This document shows, one piece after another, positions 14,558-23,441 of a DNA stretch of 37,765 nt. This DNA is from Bacteroidota bacterium (lineage in GTDB: Bacteria > Bacteroidota > Bacteroidia > Chitinophagales > LD1). Below the pieces are notes generated by a model. The model was given only the letters and a program-made list of their open reading frames with translations, did no database searches and had not been told where the DNA came from. The position numbers and the translations under genes are program-made. Position 1 is the stretch's first letter. Each line of letters opens with the position of its first letter. Location: assembly GCA_026391075.1 (NCBI GenBank), contig JAPLES010000061.1:1-37765 (forward strand), read 5' to 3'.

Positions 14558-17500
14558 ATGAAAACAATTATTACCCTGACAATTGTTGCCATTGCAACGC
14601 TATTTTGCATTTCAAAAACTTCGGCACAGTGTGCACCATTACCAACATTGTCTGTGGTTAATCCTTCTTTCGAAGGAACACAACAACCACACGTAACCCC
14701 TGGGCCTTGGGTTAATTGCCATCCCGGGCAAACACCCGATACACAACCGGGAAGTTGGGGAGTGACACTGCCACCAACAAACGGTAGCTCTTATTTAGGA
14801 TTGGTTCATCAGCCATCGAGCGGATGGCAAGAAGGAGCTTCGGAAGCGTTGAGTTCTCCAATGGTTGCAGGTACTACTTATAATTTTTCGATTGACTTAG
14901 CTAACTCTTCTTCTACTGGTGGGGGTATAGACCCTGGTTGTGCAGAGTGTCAAATTTGGGGCAGTAGTAATTCAGAATGTGATCAAACAGTTTTGTTGTG
15001 GTCATCAGGAAATATTACTCCATTCGATGTGTGGCAAACGTATAACGTAAGCATTACCCCAACACAAAATTTTCCGTACATCAGCATTTATATCAACTCA
15101 CTAAATTGCTCTACTCAACCTTATATTTTGGTTGACAACATGACTCCTATTGTTCCAGTTAATAACGTGAGCGCTCCTACTCTTATCAATAGCCCAGTTA
15201 CTTGTGGGGGTGGAAATAACGGAGTAGCTACCGTTCATGCAACGGGTCTTAATCCCCCGTTTTCTTTCTCATGGAACTCAGTTCCCGCACAAACCGATTC
15301 GGTTTTGGATAATGTGGGTGCGGGTACTTATACGGTAACTGTTACTGATGCAAACGGATGCTCGGCTACCGGTACGGTGGCTATGACATTGCCAGCCCCT
15401 ACAATAACGCCCACCGCGACAAACATCAATTGTTTTGGTCAAAGTACAGGTGGAGTAAGTATTACTACCACAGGTGGAACAGGAGCTGTTAATTTTGCAT
15501 GGAGTAATGGCGCAGGAAATGTTACCAGTATTTCTTCGGTAGTTGCGGGAACTTATACGGTAACCGCTAGTGATGCGTTGAACTGTACTTCTTCGGCAAG
15601 TGTAGCGGTTACCCAACCGCTTCAACTTACTGTTACAGCCAATGCTACCAATGCCACTTGTACTGTTCCCGGCTCGCTTGTTGCAAATCCTGCAGGAGGA
15701 ATAACGAACTACTCTTACAGTTGGAATACAATACCTGCACAATCAACACAAACCGCAACAAATTTAGGAGGAGGTTCTTATGTGATCACAGTAACCGATG
15801 CAAACTCTTGTACGGTTTCGGCAACGTTCAATGTTTTGTTTCCGCCTAATGCACCAACCATAACTTTAACTCCTACGAACCCACCTTGCTTTGGGCAAAA
15901 CAATGGAAATATTGCTTCAACTGTTGTGGGAGGAACTCCCGGATATTCTTATGCGTGGAATACAGTGCCTGCTCAAACTTCTGCTAATGCCATAAATCTT
16001 ATTGCAGGAACTTATGTATTAACTGTTACCGATGCAGGTTTGTGCTCGGTGAGTGCAAGTGTTACACTGACAGAACCAACATTGCTTACTGTAACTACTG
16101 CAAAAGTTGATGTGCTTTGCTTTGGATTTAGCACAGGCAGTACAACAGTTACTGCAGGTGGAGGAACAACAAATTATTTATACAGTTGGAATACAACTCC
16201 TGTGCAAACTACTGCAACGGCTTCTTCAATTCCAGCGGGAAATTATATAGTTACGGTAACAGATGCGCAGAACTGCACGGTATCTTCTGCTATTACGGTT
16301 AACCAACCTGCAGCTCCACTTGCGGTAACAGAAACGCACGTAAATGTTTTATGTTTTGGAAATGCTACAGGTAGTGCAACTGCAACAGCTGTAGGAGGAA
16401 CAATCAATTATTCTTATTCGTGGAATACGGTACCTGTTCAAACAACATCGGCTATCAGTACAATTATTGCAGGTACGTATAACTTAACTGTTACCGATGC
16501 TAACAGTTGTTCGGTAAGTGTATCTTCAATAATTACACAACCTGCTACCCCCGTTTCTGTTACATCAACCATCGCGGCCCCATTGTGTTTTGGTCAGCCA
16601 TCAACTTCGGCTTCATCAAATGCAAATGGTGGAACTCCGAATTATAATTACGCATGGAACACCGTACCCGCACAAAACACACAAAACATTACGAACGTTC
16701 CAGCAGGAACATTTACAGTTACAGTAACAGATGCGAACGCTTGCACGGCTACTTCTACCATTGTAGTTTCAGCACCACCTACGCAACTTACAGTAACCAC
16801 AACTCATGTTGATGTATTGTGTTTCGGTAATGCAACAGGAAGTATTTCATCAACCGCTAACGGAAGTTGGGGAACATATTCTTACAACTGGAGTTCAAAT
16901 CCTGTTCAAACTACTGCTATTGCTTCCCAGTTAATTGCAGGAACTTATAATCTTACTGTTACTGATATAAACGGATGCACCGCTACAGCTACGGATATTA
17001 TTTCGCAACCTGCTTCTGCCTTATCCATTTCAACTTCAAAAGTTGATGTACTATGTTTTGGTGATGCCACCGGAAGCGCAACGGTAGTTGCTGCAGGAGG
17101 AACCGTAGGATATAATTATTTATGGAGCACTACACCACAACAAACAACTGCGGTTATCAATTCAATTGTTGCGGGAACATATAACGTAACTGTTCTTGAT
17201 GCTAACAGTTGTTCGCAAACAAGCAGTGCAATTATTACACAGCCTTCAGCACCTTTAGTTGCTGCTAAAACAAGTGTTGATGTAGATTGTAATGGAGCAA
17301 GCAATGGAAGTATTACAGTGAGTACCACTGGGGGAACTGTGAACTATACGTATGTATGGAGTGTAACACCATCAGTTAATACTCCTAACGCGACTGGACT
17401 TGTACCAGGGAATTATTCTATCACTATTACCGATGCTAACAGTTGTACGTTTGCTATCAACAACATGATGATTACAGAACCAACTCTTTTAACCGTTAGT

Positions 17501-18466
17501 CCTGTTGTTACCAATGTATCGTGTCCTAATCATGGTGATGGAGCAGTTGATTTGAATCCAAACGGAGGAACACCGAATTACAATTATGTGTGGAGTAATG
17601 GTGGGAATAATTCTCCGCTTAACTCAAATTTATCGGGTGGTGTTTATGATGTAACCGTTACCGATAATCATGGATGTTCGCTTACAAGTACCTCAACAGT
17701 TATTGAATTGCCGGGAGTATTTATGAACGCGAGCGTTACAAATGTTTTGTGTTTCCCTTTACAAAACGGAGCTATTGATGTTACTGCGGGTTCATCTTTT
17801 ATGCCTTTACAATACACGTGGGATAATGGTGCTGTGACCCAAGATTTGTTTGGTCTGGACACAGGCACCTATCACATTACTGTAACCGATTCACACAATT
17901 GCGTAGTTGATTCTATCCTGCATGTAGGCAACGATGCCATATTCAGTATTGATGCAACACCCGATACAGTAACCATAAACTTGGGGCATTCAGTACCATT
18001 GAATGTAGTTCCAAACGGAAGTGTTTTTGGTACTGTGCTTTGGACTCCTTCAAACGGATTGAGTTGTTCTGATTGTGTTTCTCCAATTTCATCTACTAAT
18101 GAAAGCATAACTTATTATGTTACCGGAATTGATACAAACGGATGTGTAGCAACGGATGTTGTTCGTGTGAATGTGATACCGAATTACATTGCTTTTATAC
18201 CAAACGCATTTACACCAAACGGTGATGGCAATAACGATTGTTTTCAAGTTTTCGGAAACAAAGAAGCATGGAAACAATTTGAGGTTGAAGTGTACGATCG
18301 CATTGGCGAAAAAGTTTTTGAAAGCAACGACATGAATTTTAAATGGGATGGCACTTACAAAGGACAAATGATGAACCCTTCAGTTTTGGTTTACACCATA
18401 AAAGTGATTTACCTCAACAACTACTCCGATAAACTTTTCAAAGGAACGGTGACTTTAGTTCGTTAG
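14558..18466 (+). CDS. SprB-repeat surface protein with gliding-type C-terminal domain
   Basis: A 1302-residue secreted protein: signal peptide ending TSAQ, an N-terminal domain of about 175 residues resembling a carbohydrate-binding beta sandwich (VVNPSFEGT, WQEGASEALSSPMVAGTTY, YILVDNM), then 12 tandem SprB-type repeats. A 90-residue linker follows, and the C-terminus is a T9SS type B (gliding_CTERM/CHU_C) sorting domain: IAFIPNAFTPNGDGNNDCF, EVYDRIGEKVFES and FKWDGTYKGQ. Each repeat has the form LCFG...GT..YSYSWN..P.QTT......AGTYNLTVTDANSC. The protein is thus predicted to be exported by T9SS and attached to the surface. SprB itself is the gliding adhesin of Flavobacterium johnsoniae; motility here is not shown. 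Confidence 0.92.
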   Translation: MKTIITLTIVAIATLFCISKTSAQCAPLPTLSVVNPSFEGTQQPHVTPGPWVNCHPGQTPDTQPGSWGVTLPPTNGSSYLGLVHQPSSGWQEGASEALSSPMVAGTTYNFSIDLANSSSTGGGIDPGCAECQIWGSSNSECDQTVLLWSSGNITPFDVWQTYNVSITPTQNFPYISIYINSLNCSTQPYILVDNMTPIVPVNNVSAPTLINSPVTCGGGNNGVATVHATGLNPPFSFSWNSVPAQTDSVLDNVGAGTYTVTVTDANGCSATGTVAMTLPAPTITPTATNINCFGQSTGGVSITTTGGTGAVNFAWSNGAGNVTSISSVVAGTYTVTASDALNCTSSASVAVTQPLQLTVTANATNATCTVPGSLVANPAGGITNYSYSWNTIPAQSTQTATNLGGGSYVITVTDANSCTVSATFNVLFPPNAPTITLTPTNPPCFGQNNGNIASTVVGGTPGYSYAWNTVPAQTSANAINLIAGTYVLTVTDAGLCSVSASVTLTEPTLLTVTTAKVDVLCFGFSTGSTTVTAGGGTTNYLYSWNTTPVQTTATASSIPAGNYIVTVTDAQNCTVSSAITVNQPAAPLAVTETHVNVLCFGNATGSATATAVGGTINYSYSWNTVPVQTTSAISTIIAGTYNLTVTDANSCSVSVSSIITQPATPVSVTSTIAAPLCFGQPSTSASSNANGGTPNYNYAWNTVPAQNTQNITNVPAGTFTVTVTDANACTATSTIVVSAPPTQLTVTTTHVDVLCFGNATGSISSTANGSWGTYSYNWSSNPVQTTAIASQLIAGTYNLTVTDINGCTATATDIISQPASALSISTSKVDVLCFGDATGSATVVAAGGTVGYNYLWSTTPQQTTAVINSIVAGTYNVTVLDANSCSQTSSAIITQPSAPLVAAKTSVDVDCNGASNGSITVSTTGGTVNYTYVWSVTPSVNTPNATGLVPGNYSITITDANSCTFAINNMMITEPTLLTVSPVVTNVSCPNHGDGAVDLNPNGGTPNYNYVWSNGGNNSPLNSNLSGGVYDVTVTDNHGCSLTSTSTVIELPGVFMNASVTNVLCFPLQNGAIDVTAGSSFMPLQYTWDNGAVTQDLFGLDTGTYHITVTDSHNCVVDSILHVGNDAIFSIDATPDTVTINLGHSVPLNVVPNGSVFGTVLWTPSNGLSCSDCVSPISSTNESITYYVTGIDTNGCVATDVVRVNVIPNYIAFIPNAFTPNGDGNNDCFQVFGNKEAWKQFEVEVYDRIGEKVFESNDMNFKWDGTYKGQMMNPSVLVYTIKVIYLNNYSDKLFKGTVTLVR
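15160..17929 (+). repeat. 12 tandem SprB-type protein repeats
   Basis: Twelve units of about 76-78 residues (228-234 bases) form the middle of the surface protein. Each keeps a Cys near its start and a Cys in the TDANxC ending, and units 5-9 are the most alike. Unit 12 and the following linker diverge. Confidence 0.9.
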
Positions 18467-18517
18467 AAAACTACCTTGATTTACTTTCCCTTACTCGAAT
18501 ATAAAGAGGTTGTTGCT

Positions 18518-18538
18518 CCCCTCTCCATTGGAGAGGGG
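18518..18538. repeat. Short palindromic intergenic repeat / possible terminator
   Basis: CCCCTCTCC-ATT-GGAGAGGGG is a 9-bp stem with a 3-base loop in the gap between two convergent genes, followed by TTGGGAGTGAGG. A hairpin of this kind next to a GTGAGG tail is, as I recall, a common interspersed element in Bacteroidota. No T-run follows, so it is a weak terminator at best. Confidence 0.6.
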
Positions 18539-18556
18539 TTGGGAGTGAGGAATGAA

Positions 18557-19888
18557 TTAGAAAAACCTTTTCACAAAATCTTCCGAAGAAGTTTGTTCTA
18601 CCGATGCCTGCACTTTTTGGTTGGCGATGTTGTGTTCATCGTAACTAATGGCATCTAATTTTTCTCTCACGTTTTTTGTCTTCGAAAGAAAATCAGATTT
18701 GTATTTAGGAGGAAGCGGGTCGGCAAAGGTGAGCTTTTGATGTAACGGGTCAACTTGTGCGCCATCTTTCCAAAAGCGATAGCAAACGTGTGGACCGGTA
18801 GCCAAACCTGTGCTGCCCACATAACCAATTACTTCGCCTTGACGTACGCGTGTTCCGCTACGTATTCCTTTTGCAATTTTACTCATGTGCAGATACTGCG
18901 TTTTGTATTCTCCGTTGTGCCGAATCTTTACATAGTTGCCATTGAATACTTTGAACTGCGCATTTTCTATAACGCCATCGGCAGTAGCAAGAATGGGAGT
19001 GCCATAAGCCGCAGCATAATCTGTGCCGAGATGTGCTTTCCATATTTTGGTAACAGGGTGAAATCTTTTTTTCGAAAACTTAGAAGAGATGCGCGAGAAC
19101 TTTACAGGCGATTTCAGAAACTGTTTTTTCATGCTGTTTCCTTTTTCATCGTAGTAGTCGCCTTCGTGCGCAGCATCTTTTTCGTAGTAGAAAGCATAGT
19201 TGTCTTTGCCGCCACTGTTAAACACTACCGAGCTGATTTCACCAATGGCAACTGACTTGCCGTTCACTACATCTTCATCGAAAATTATTTTGAATTTATC
19301 GCCATTCTGAATTTTGTAAAAGTCAACACTCCACGCAAAAATTTCACTCATGCGAATAGCCAACACAGGGTCAACATCATTTTCTTCCAGCGTTTCATAA
19401 AGCGATGAATGAATCACTCCGCTCACCTCGCGGTGTTTACGCTCTACGCTGTTTTGCGCGCGATACATGTAAAGCGAATCATCGAGATTAAACACCACGT
19501 AGTTCACTTTGCTTTCTTCGTAAATCAGTTTTTTAGGAACCAGAACCGAATCGGTTTTCTCACACAAAACGGTAAAACAATTTCCCGCTTTTATTTTCCG
19601 CAGGTTGAAAATTTCGTTCGAAGCAGCAGCAAAAAAATTGATTGCCTGATACGTTACGTTGTATTGCGAAAAAATTTCGGCAAAGAGTTCGTTCTGTTTC
19701 ACTACGTGATTCAGCACTTTAAAGTCGTTGAGATTGATACCGAATTTTATAATGACGGCTTCTTCTACTATAGCAGTTGTTCTTTCTTCTGGTTTTACAC
19801 CGCGCAACTCGCGCACTATTTCAAACATCCAGAAGCTGATAATGCAAACGAACAAGACTACAGCAGCGGGTAAAAGGTATTTTTTCAT
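18557..19888 (-). CDS. M23-family peptidoglycan metallopeptidase
   Basis: A 443-residue membrane-anchored or secreted endopeptidase with one N-terminal hydrophobic segment (LLPAAVVLFVCIISFWMF). A middle region resembling the OapA/LysM-like part of E. coli MepM-type proteins precedes the LytM/M23 domain. Zinc-site motifs are complete: KAHLGTDYAA near residue 285, QYLHMS near 333 and GPHVCYRF near 365. It should cut peptide cross-links during wall growth. The C-terminal tail of about 60 residues is charged and unrelated to catalysis. Convergent with the SprB-repeat gene. Confidence 0.92.
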   Translation of the reverse strand: MKKYLLPAAVVLFVCIISFWMFEIVRELRGVKPEERTTAIVEEAVIIKFGINLNDFKVLNHVVKQNELFAEIFSQYNVTYQAINFFAAASNEIFNLRKIKAGNCFTVLCEKTDSVLVPKKLIYEESKVNYVVFNLDDSLYMYRAQNSVERKHREVSGVIHSSLYETLEENDVDPVLAIRMSEIFAWSVDFYKIQNGDKFKIIFDEDVVNGKSVAIGEISSVVFNSGGKDNYAFYYEKDAAHEGDYYDEKGNSMKKQFLKSPVKFSRISSKFSKKRFHPVTKIWKAHLGTDYAAAYGTPILATADGVIENAQFKVFNGNYVKIRHNGEYKTQYLHMSKIAKGIRSGTRVRQGEVIGYVGSTGLATGPHVCYRFWKDGAQVDPLHQKLTFADPLPPKYKSDFLSKTKNVREKLDAISYDEHNIANQKVQASVEQTSSEDFVKRFF

Positions 19889-20004
19889 TCAAAAAAATTA
19901 TTTGATGAAAATAACTGTGCCTACAGATGCGCTCAACTATTCGTGTGAATGATTAATAACAGAAAATGTTTTTTGTGCAATGGAAAAGACGGGCTCGCGC
20001 ACAC

Positions 20005-20116
20005 TGTCATGTTGAGCGAAGGCTTTGCGTAGCGAAACATCTTGTATTTTTGGGGAATGAAATACAAGTTTCCTCACTTCGCAATCCCGATAGCTATCGG
20101 GATGTTCGGAATGACA
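20005..20116. repeat. 112-bp interspersed repeat-like element with internal palindromes
   Basis: TGTCAT at the left end and ATGACA at the right end form short terminal inverted repeats. Inside are an inverted repeat CTTGTATTT/AAATACAAG (20041-20068) and a perfect 20-bp palindrome with arms ATCCCGATAG (20084-20103). The sequence TCATGTTGAGCGAAG...CGGAATGAC resembles intergenic repeats common in Bacteroidota. No coding capacity. It lies between the M23 gene and the DUF2147 gene. Confidence 0.65.
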
Positions 20117-20145
20117 AAGTCTTTTTTAGATGGATTAGAAATGTT

Positions 20146-20604
20146 TTACTGTCCCTCCGCCAACTTCCAAGTTGAAGTTCTGCCGAGGAATGAAGCACTG
20201 CAAATAAAGCCGCGCAGGTCAACGGTCTTGCCTTTGTAAGTCAGTTTGCCGCAATAGGTTTTTCCGTTTTTAGGGTCGTAAACAGTTCCACCGGTGTATA
20301 CATTTTTGTCTTCGGCATCAACCGAAAATCCTTTGAGAATTAAAATGGCCATGATAGGAGTAGCGCGCAACGATTCTTCTGGGTTTTCTTTATCGGTTTT
20401 CGGTTTGCCTGTTTTTTCATCGTTGAAGTTGTCGAGCCAAACTACTTTGCCGTAGTACTTTCCGTCTTTGGCTAAGTAAACTTCAATCTTGCTGGTCTTC
20501 TCCTGGTTGTACCAAACTTTTTCAATCTGGTTTTTTTCGCGCTGTGCAAAACTGCTGATGTTGAGAAGTAAAAGTGCAGCAATGGTTACGATTTGTTTTT
20601 TCAT
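20146..20604 (-). CDS. DUF2147 secreted protein
   Basis: A protein of about 152 residues from ATG 20602-20604, with signal peptide MKKQIVTIAALLLLNISSFAQ; the frame extends to 20679 but only this ATG yields a signal. The mature part, IEKVWYNQEKTSKIEVYLAKDGKYYGKVVWL, TGKPKTDKENPE and GGTVYDPKNGKTYCGKLTY, is typical of DUF2147, a small beta-barrel-like family of unknown function. One Cys pair (Cys in KTYCGK and GFICSAS) could form a disulfide. Confidence 0.85.
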   Translation of the reverse strand: MKKQIVTIAALLLLNISSFAQREKNQIEKVWYNQEKTSKIEVYLAKDGKYYGKVVWLDNFNDEKTGKPKTDKENPEESLRATPIMAILILKGFSVDAEDKNVYTGGTVYDPKNGKTYCGKLTYKGKTVDLRGFICSASFLGRTSTWKLAEGQ

Positions 20605-20775
20605 GATGATTCTTGATTGTTTTTCTTTTTCAAAGAATAATGATGCCAAAATAAAAAGTTTAGTGTTAAAGAAATGCAAGGGGGTGTTGCCGAAATTGCT
20701 TCCGTGGTTTAAATGGCAATGGTTTAGGTATTCTAACTTCTCGATACTAACTATTCAATACTATTTACTAATAGT

Positions 20776-20806
20776 TTGAAAACTTCGCGCTTCTCTCTTA
20801 TCCTTG
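20776..20806 (+). promoter_or_regulatory. Candidate promoter of the fadJ-like gene
   Basis: TTG at 20776-20778 and TATCCTTG at 20799-20806 with a 20-base spacer resemble the Bacteroidota -33/-7 pair (one mismatch in TAnnTTTG). The ATG follows 20 bases later. Confidence 0.4.
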
Positions 20807-20825
20807 CCTTTCTAAAAATTACAAC

Positions 20826-22955
20826 ATGGCATTTAAGTGGAGCAAAGACAGCGACAACATTGTAACCCTTACAATGGATTTAGAAGGTAAATCTGCCAAC
20901 GTTATCAATCACGCCTTTGGCGATTCGTTTAAAACAACCATTGAAAGATTGCAGGCAGAAAAGGAAAGTATCCGCGGTATCATTATTACTTCTGCCAAAG
21001 AAACCTTTATGGCAGGGGCAGATGTAGATGAGTTGTTCAAAGAAACTTCTGCCGAAACTTTTTTTAATCGTGCCGAGCAATTCAAAGCGGGTTTGAGATA
21101 TATTGAAACACAAGGCAAACCGGTGGTAGCTGCTATAAACGGTACTGCGCTCGGAGCTGGTTTCGAAATCCCATTGGCTTGCCACCGCAGAATTGTAATT
21201 GACAATCCTAAAATTCAATTAGGTCTTCCCGAAGTTACGTTGGGCTTATTGCCCGGTGGGGGAGGAGTAACGCGCATGGTGCGCATTATGGGTTTGCAAC
21301 CTGCCTTTACATATTTAACCGAAGGGAAGAAGGTGGCTCCGAAAGTTGCCCTTGCCGATGGTATCATTCATGAACTGGCAACAGATAGAGAAGATTTAAT
21401 AGCGAAATCGAAAGCATATATTCTCTCGGTTGCCAAAGCAACTCAGCCTTGGGACGAGAAAGATTATAAAATGCCGGGTGGTGTTCCAACACAGCCGAAG
21501 GTGGCGCAGTTTCTTCCGGTAGTTCCCGCAGTATTGGCTAAAAAGACTCATAACAATTATCCCGCTCCGCTTGCTATTATGTGCGCGGCTGTGGAAGGTG
21601 CTATTGTTGATTTTGATACGGCTTCGCGTATTGAGAGCCGTTACTTTGCAAAACTTGCCAGTGGCAAAGTGGCCAAGAACATGATTAATGTTTTTTGGAA
21701 ACAACTCAATAAAATTAATGCAGGTAACAGTCGTCCGAAGACAGAAGTTAAAGGAGATTTTAAAAAGGTGGGTGTGCTTGGTGCAGGAATGATGGGTAGC
21801 GCGATTGCGTACTGTTCAGCTATTAGCGGAATACAAACTGTACTAAAAGATGTTTCGCAGGAAGGAGCCGATAAAGGAAAAGCGTATTCAGAAAATATTT
21901 TGAAGAAGCGCGTGAGCAAAGGCAAAATGACAAAAGAAAAAGCAGAGGAAGTGTTGAACAGAATTACAGCTACAGCAAGCGCAGCAGATTTAAAAGATTG
22001 CGATTTAATTATTGAAGCAGTTTTCGAAAATCGCGAACTCAAAGCAAAGGTGACCAAAGAAGCCGAAGAGCAAATGAATCCTGCAGGAGTTTTTGCATCG
22101 AATACTTCTACACTTCCCATTACAGGATTGGCGGTAGCTTCTTCGCGCCCTAAAAATTTTATTGGTCTCCACTTCTTTTCACCGGCCGATAAAATGCCAT
22201 TGGTGGAAATTATTGTAGGAAAAGATACCAGCGATGAAACACTTGCACGCGCTTTTGATTTTGTAAAAGCCATAAAGAAAACTCCCATTGTAGTAAATGA
22301 CTCGCGCGGCTTTTATACTTCGCGTGTATTTGCCACTTACGTACTTGAAGGCATCTCCTTATTACTTGAAGGAACAAATGCACGTGCTATTGAAAGTGCC
22401 GGAATACAAATGGGAATGCCTGTTGGTCCTTTAGCATTGACCGATGAAGTTTCGTTATCGTTGATGGCACACATTCGTAAACAAACTATTGAAGATTTAA
22501 AAGCAGAAGGAAAAGAAATTCCTGCACACACCGCATACGAGGTAACCGATAAAATGATTTCAGCCGGTCGAGAAGGCAAAGCAAAAGGCGCGGGCTTTTA
22601 TGAATATCCCAAGGAAGGGAAAAAGCATTTATGGAATGGATTGAAAGAAATGTTCCCTGAAAAGAAAGCCCAACCTTCTATTACTGAAATGAAAGACCGT
22701 ATGTTGTTTATTCAGGCCATTGAAACAGTTCGCTGTCTCGATGAACAGGTTCTACGCAACGTGCCCGATGCAAATATTGGTTCAGTGTTTGGTTGGGGCT
22801 TTGCTCCTTTTAAAGGGGGTACTCTTCAATTCATTAATGACTACGGGGTAAAAGAATTTGTAGCTCGCGCTAAAGATTTGAACAAAAACTACGGAGCGCG
22901 CTTTGCGGTTCCAACTTCCTTGGAACAAATGGCTCTTGAAGGAAAAGAGTTTTAA
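20826..22955 (+). CDS. fadJ: FadJ-like bifunctional enoyl-CoA hydratase/3-hydroxyacyl-CoA dehydrogenase
   Basis: A 709-residue multifunctional beta-oxidation enzyme: hydratase domain (residues 1-200), NAD-binding domain (about 315-500) and C-terminal dehydrogenase domain. The hydratase Glu residues are in GAGFEIPLAC and GLPEVTLGLLPGGGG. The NAD site is KKVGVLGAGMMGSAIAYCSA and the dehydrogenase His is in FIGLHFFSPADKMPLVEI. It should hydrate and oxidise enoyl-CoA in fatty-acid degradation. No thiolase gene follows within 300 bases. Length fits FadJ-type proteins (about 700). It is preceded by a recognisable promoter and stands alone. Confidence 0.93.
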   Translation: MAFKWSKDSDNIVTLTMDLEGKSANVINHAFGDSFKTTIERLQAEKESIRGIIITSAKETFMAGADVDELFKETSAETFFNRAEQFKAGLRYIETQGKPVVAAINGTALGAGFEIPLACHRRIVIDNPKIQLGLPEVTLGLLPGGGGVTRMVRIMGLQPAFTYLTEGKKVAPKVALADGIIHELATDREDLIAKSKAYILSVAKATQPWDEKDYKMPGGVPTQPKVAQFLPVVPAVLAKKTHNNYPAPLAIMCAAVEGAIVDFDTASRIESRYFAKLASGKVAKNMINVFWKQLNKINAGNSRPKTEVKGDFKKVGVLGAGMMGSAIAYCSAISGIQTVLKDVSQEGADKGKAYSENILKKRVSKGKMTKEKAEEVLNRITATASAADLKDCDLIIEAVFENRELKAKVTKEAEEQMNPAGVFASNTSTLPITGLAVASSRPKNFIGLHFFSPADKMPLVEIIVGKDTSDETLARAFDFVKAIKKTPIVVNDSRGFYTSRVFATYVLEGISLLLEGTNARAIESAGIQMGMPVGPLALTDEVSLSLMAHIRKQTIEDLKAEGKEIPAHTAYEVTDKMISAGREGKAKGAGFYEYPKEGKKHLWNGLKEMFPEKKAQPSITEMKDRMLFIQAIETVRCLDEQVLRNVPDANIGSVFGWGFAPFKGGTLQFINDYGVKEFVARAKDLNKNYGARFAVPTSLEQMALEGKEF

Positions 22956-23441
22956 TCGCATCAAAGAATTTTCTCCAATATTCTTGTCAGGGATTATGGG
23001 TTAAGTCATTTCTACAGACTTATTTCCTACTTGTCTTATTTGTTTTGAGGTATTAAGAAAAAAACCTGCAAAAAATTTAGCTGTATAAAAAAAGAACCTA
23101 CCTTTCGCCCTGATTTAGAAAAATAGACACGCTAACAATTTGTTTCTGATAAGGAATAACACATTTAACATTAAAGCATATATTTTCCGCCTATAAACTG
23201 GCAAGCAAGGCTGGTTTTCGGGGGGGTATCTTGAATTATTAAAGTATTTGGATGAAACAATTCAACTTAACAGCTAATATTTCTGAACTCCTGTTTGTAA
23301 ATACAAGTCTTAACTTGTGTTGCACAGGCGCTTGCTTGTTTTCAACTTCCACATTATATTACTGCACAAGTCAAATTTCCGGTGATAGCTCAACTAGCTA
23401 TTCACCGGTTTCGTTTTAATAAAACTGCAATCATAGCCAAC
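22956..23441 (+). other. 486-base region upstream of the giant surface gene
   Basis: No gene is evident. The region is AT-rich, with a G7 run at 23220, an inverted repeat ACAAGT-CTTA-ACTTGT (23303-23318) that could be an operator, and the hairpin at 23379-23408. I see no perfect TAnnTTTG box; TATCTTGA near 23227 is the nearest match. It presumably holds the promoter and leader of the giant gene. Confidence 0.6.
23379..23408 (+). terminator. Leader hairpin with T-rich tail before the giant gene
   Basis: CCGGTGATAGCT pairs with AGCTATTCACCGG (one bulged T) around a CAACT loop, then TTTCGTTTTAAT follows. It has terminator form and lies 33 bases before the ATG of the giant gene, so it could end a stray transcript or act as a leader attenuator. 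Confidence 0.5.

Noticed and set aside
15278-15742. A minus-strand frame of 154 codons inside the SprB-repeat gene
   Set aside because: It is rich in Cys, Arg and Ser from the complement of Thr/Ala/Val codons and repeats with the sense-strand units; it is a shadow.
19409-19873. A plus-strand frame of 154 codons opposite the M23 gene
   Set aside because: No motif; it lies wholly within a confident gene on the other strand.
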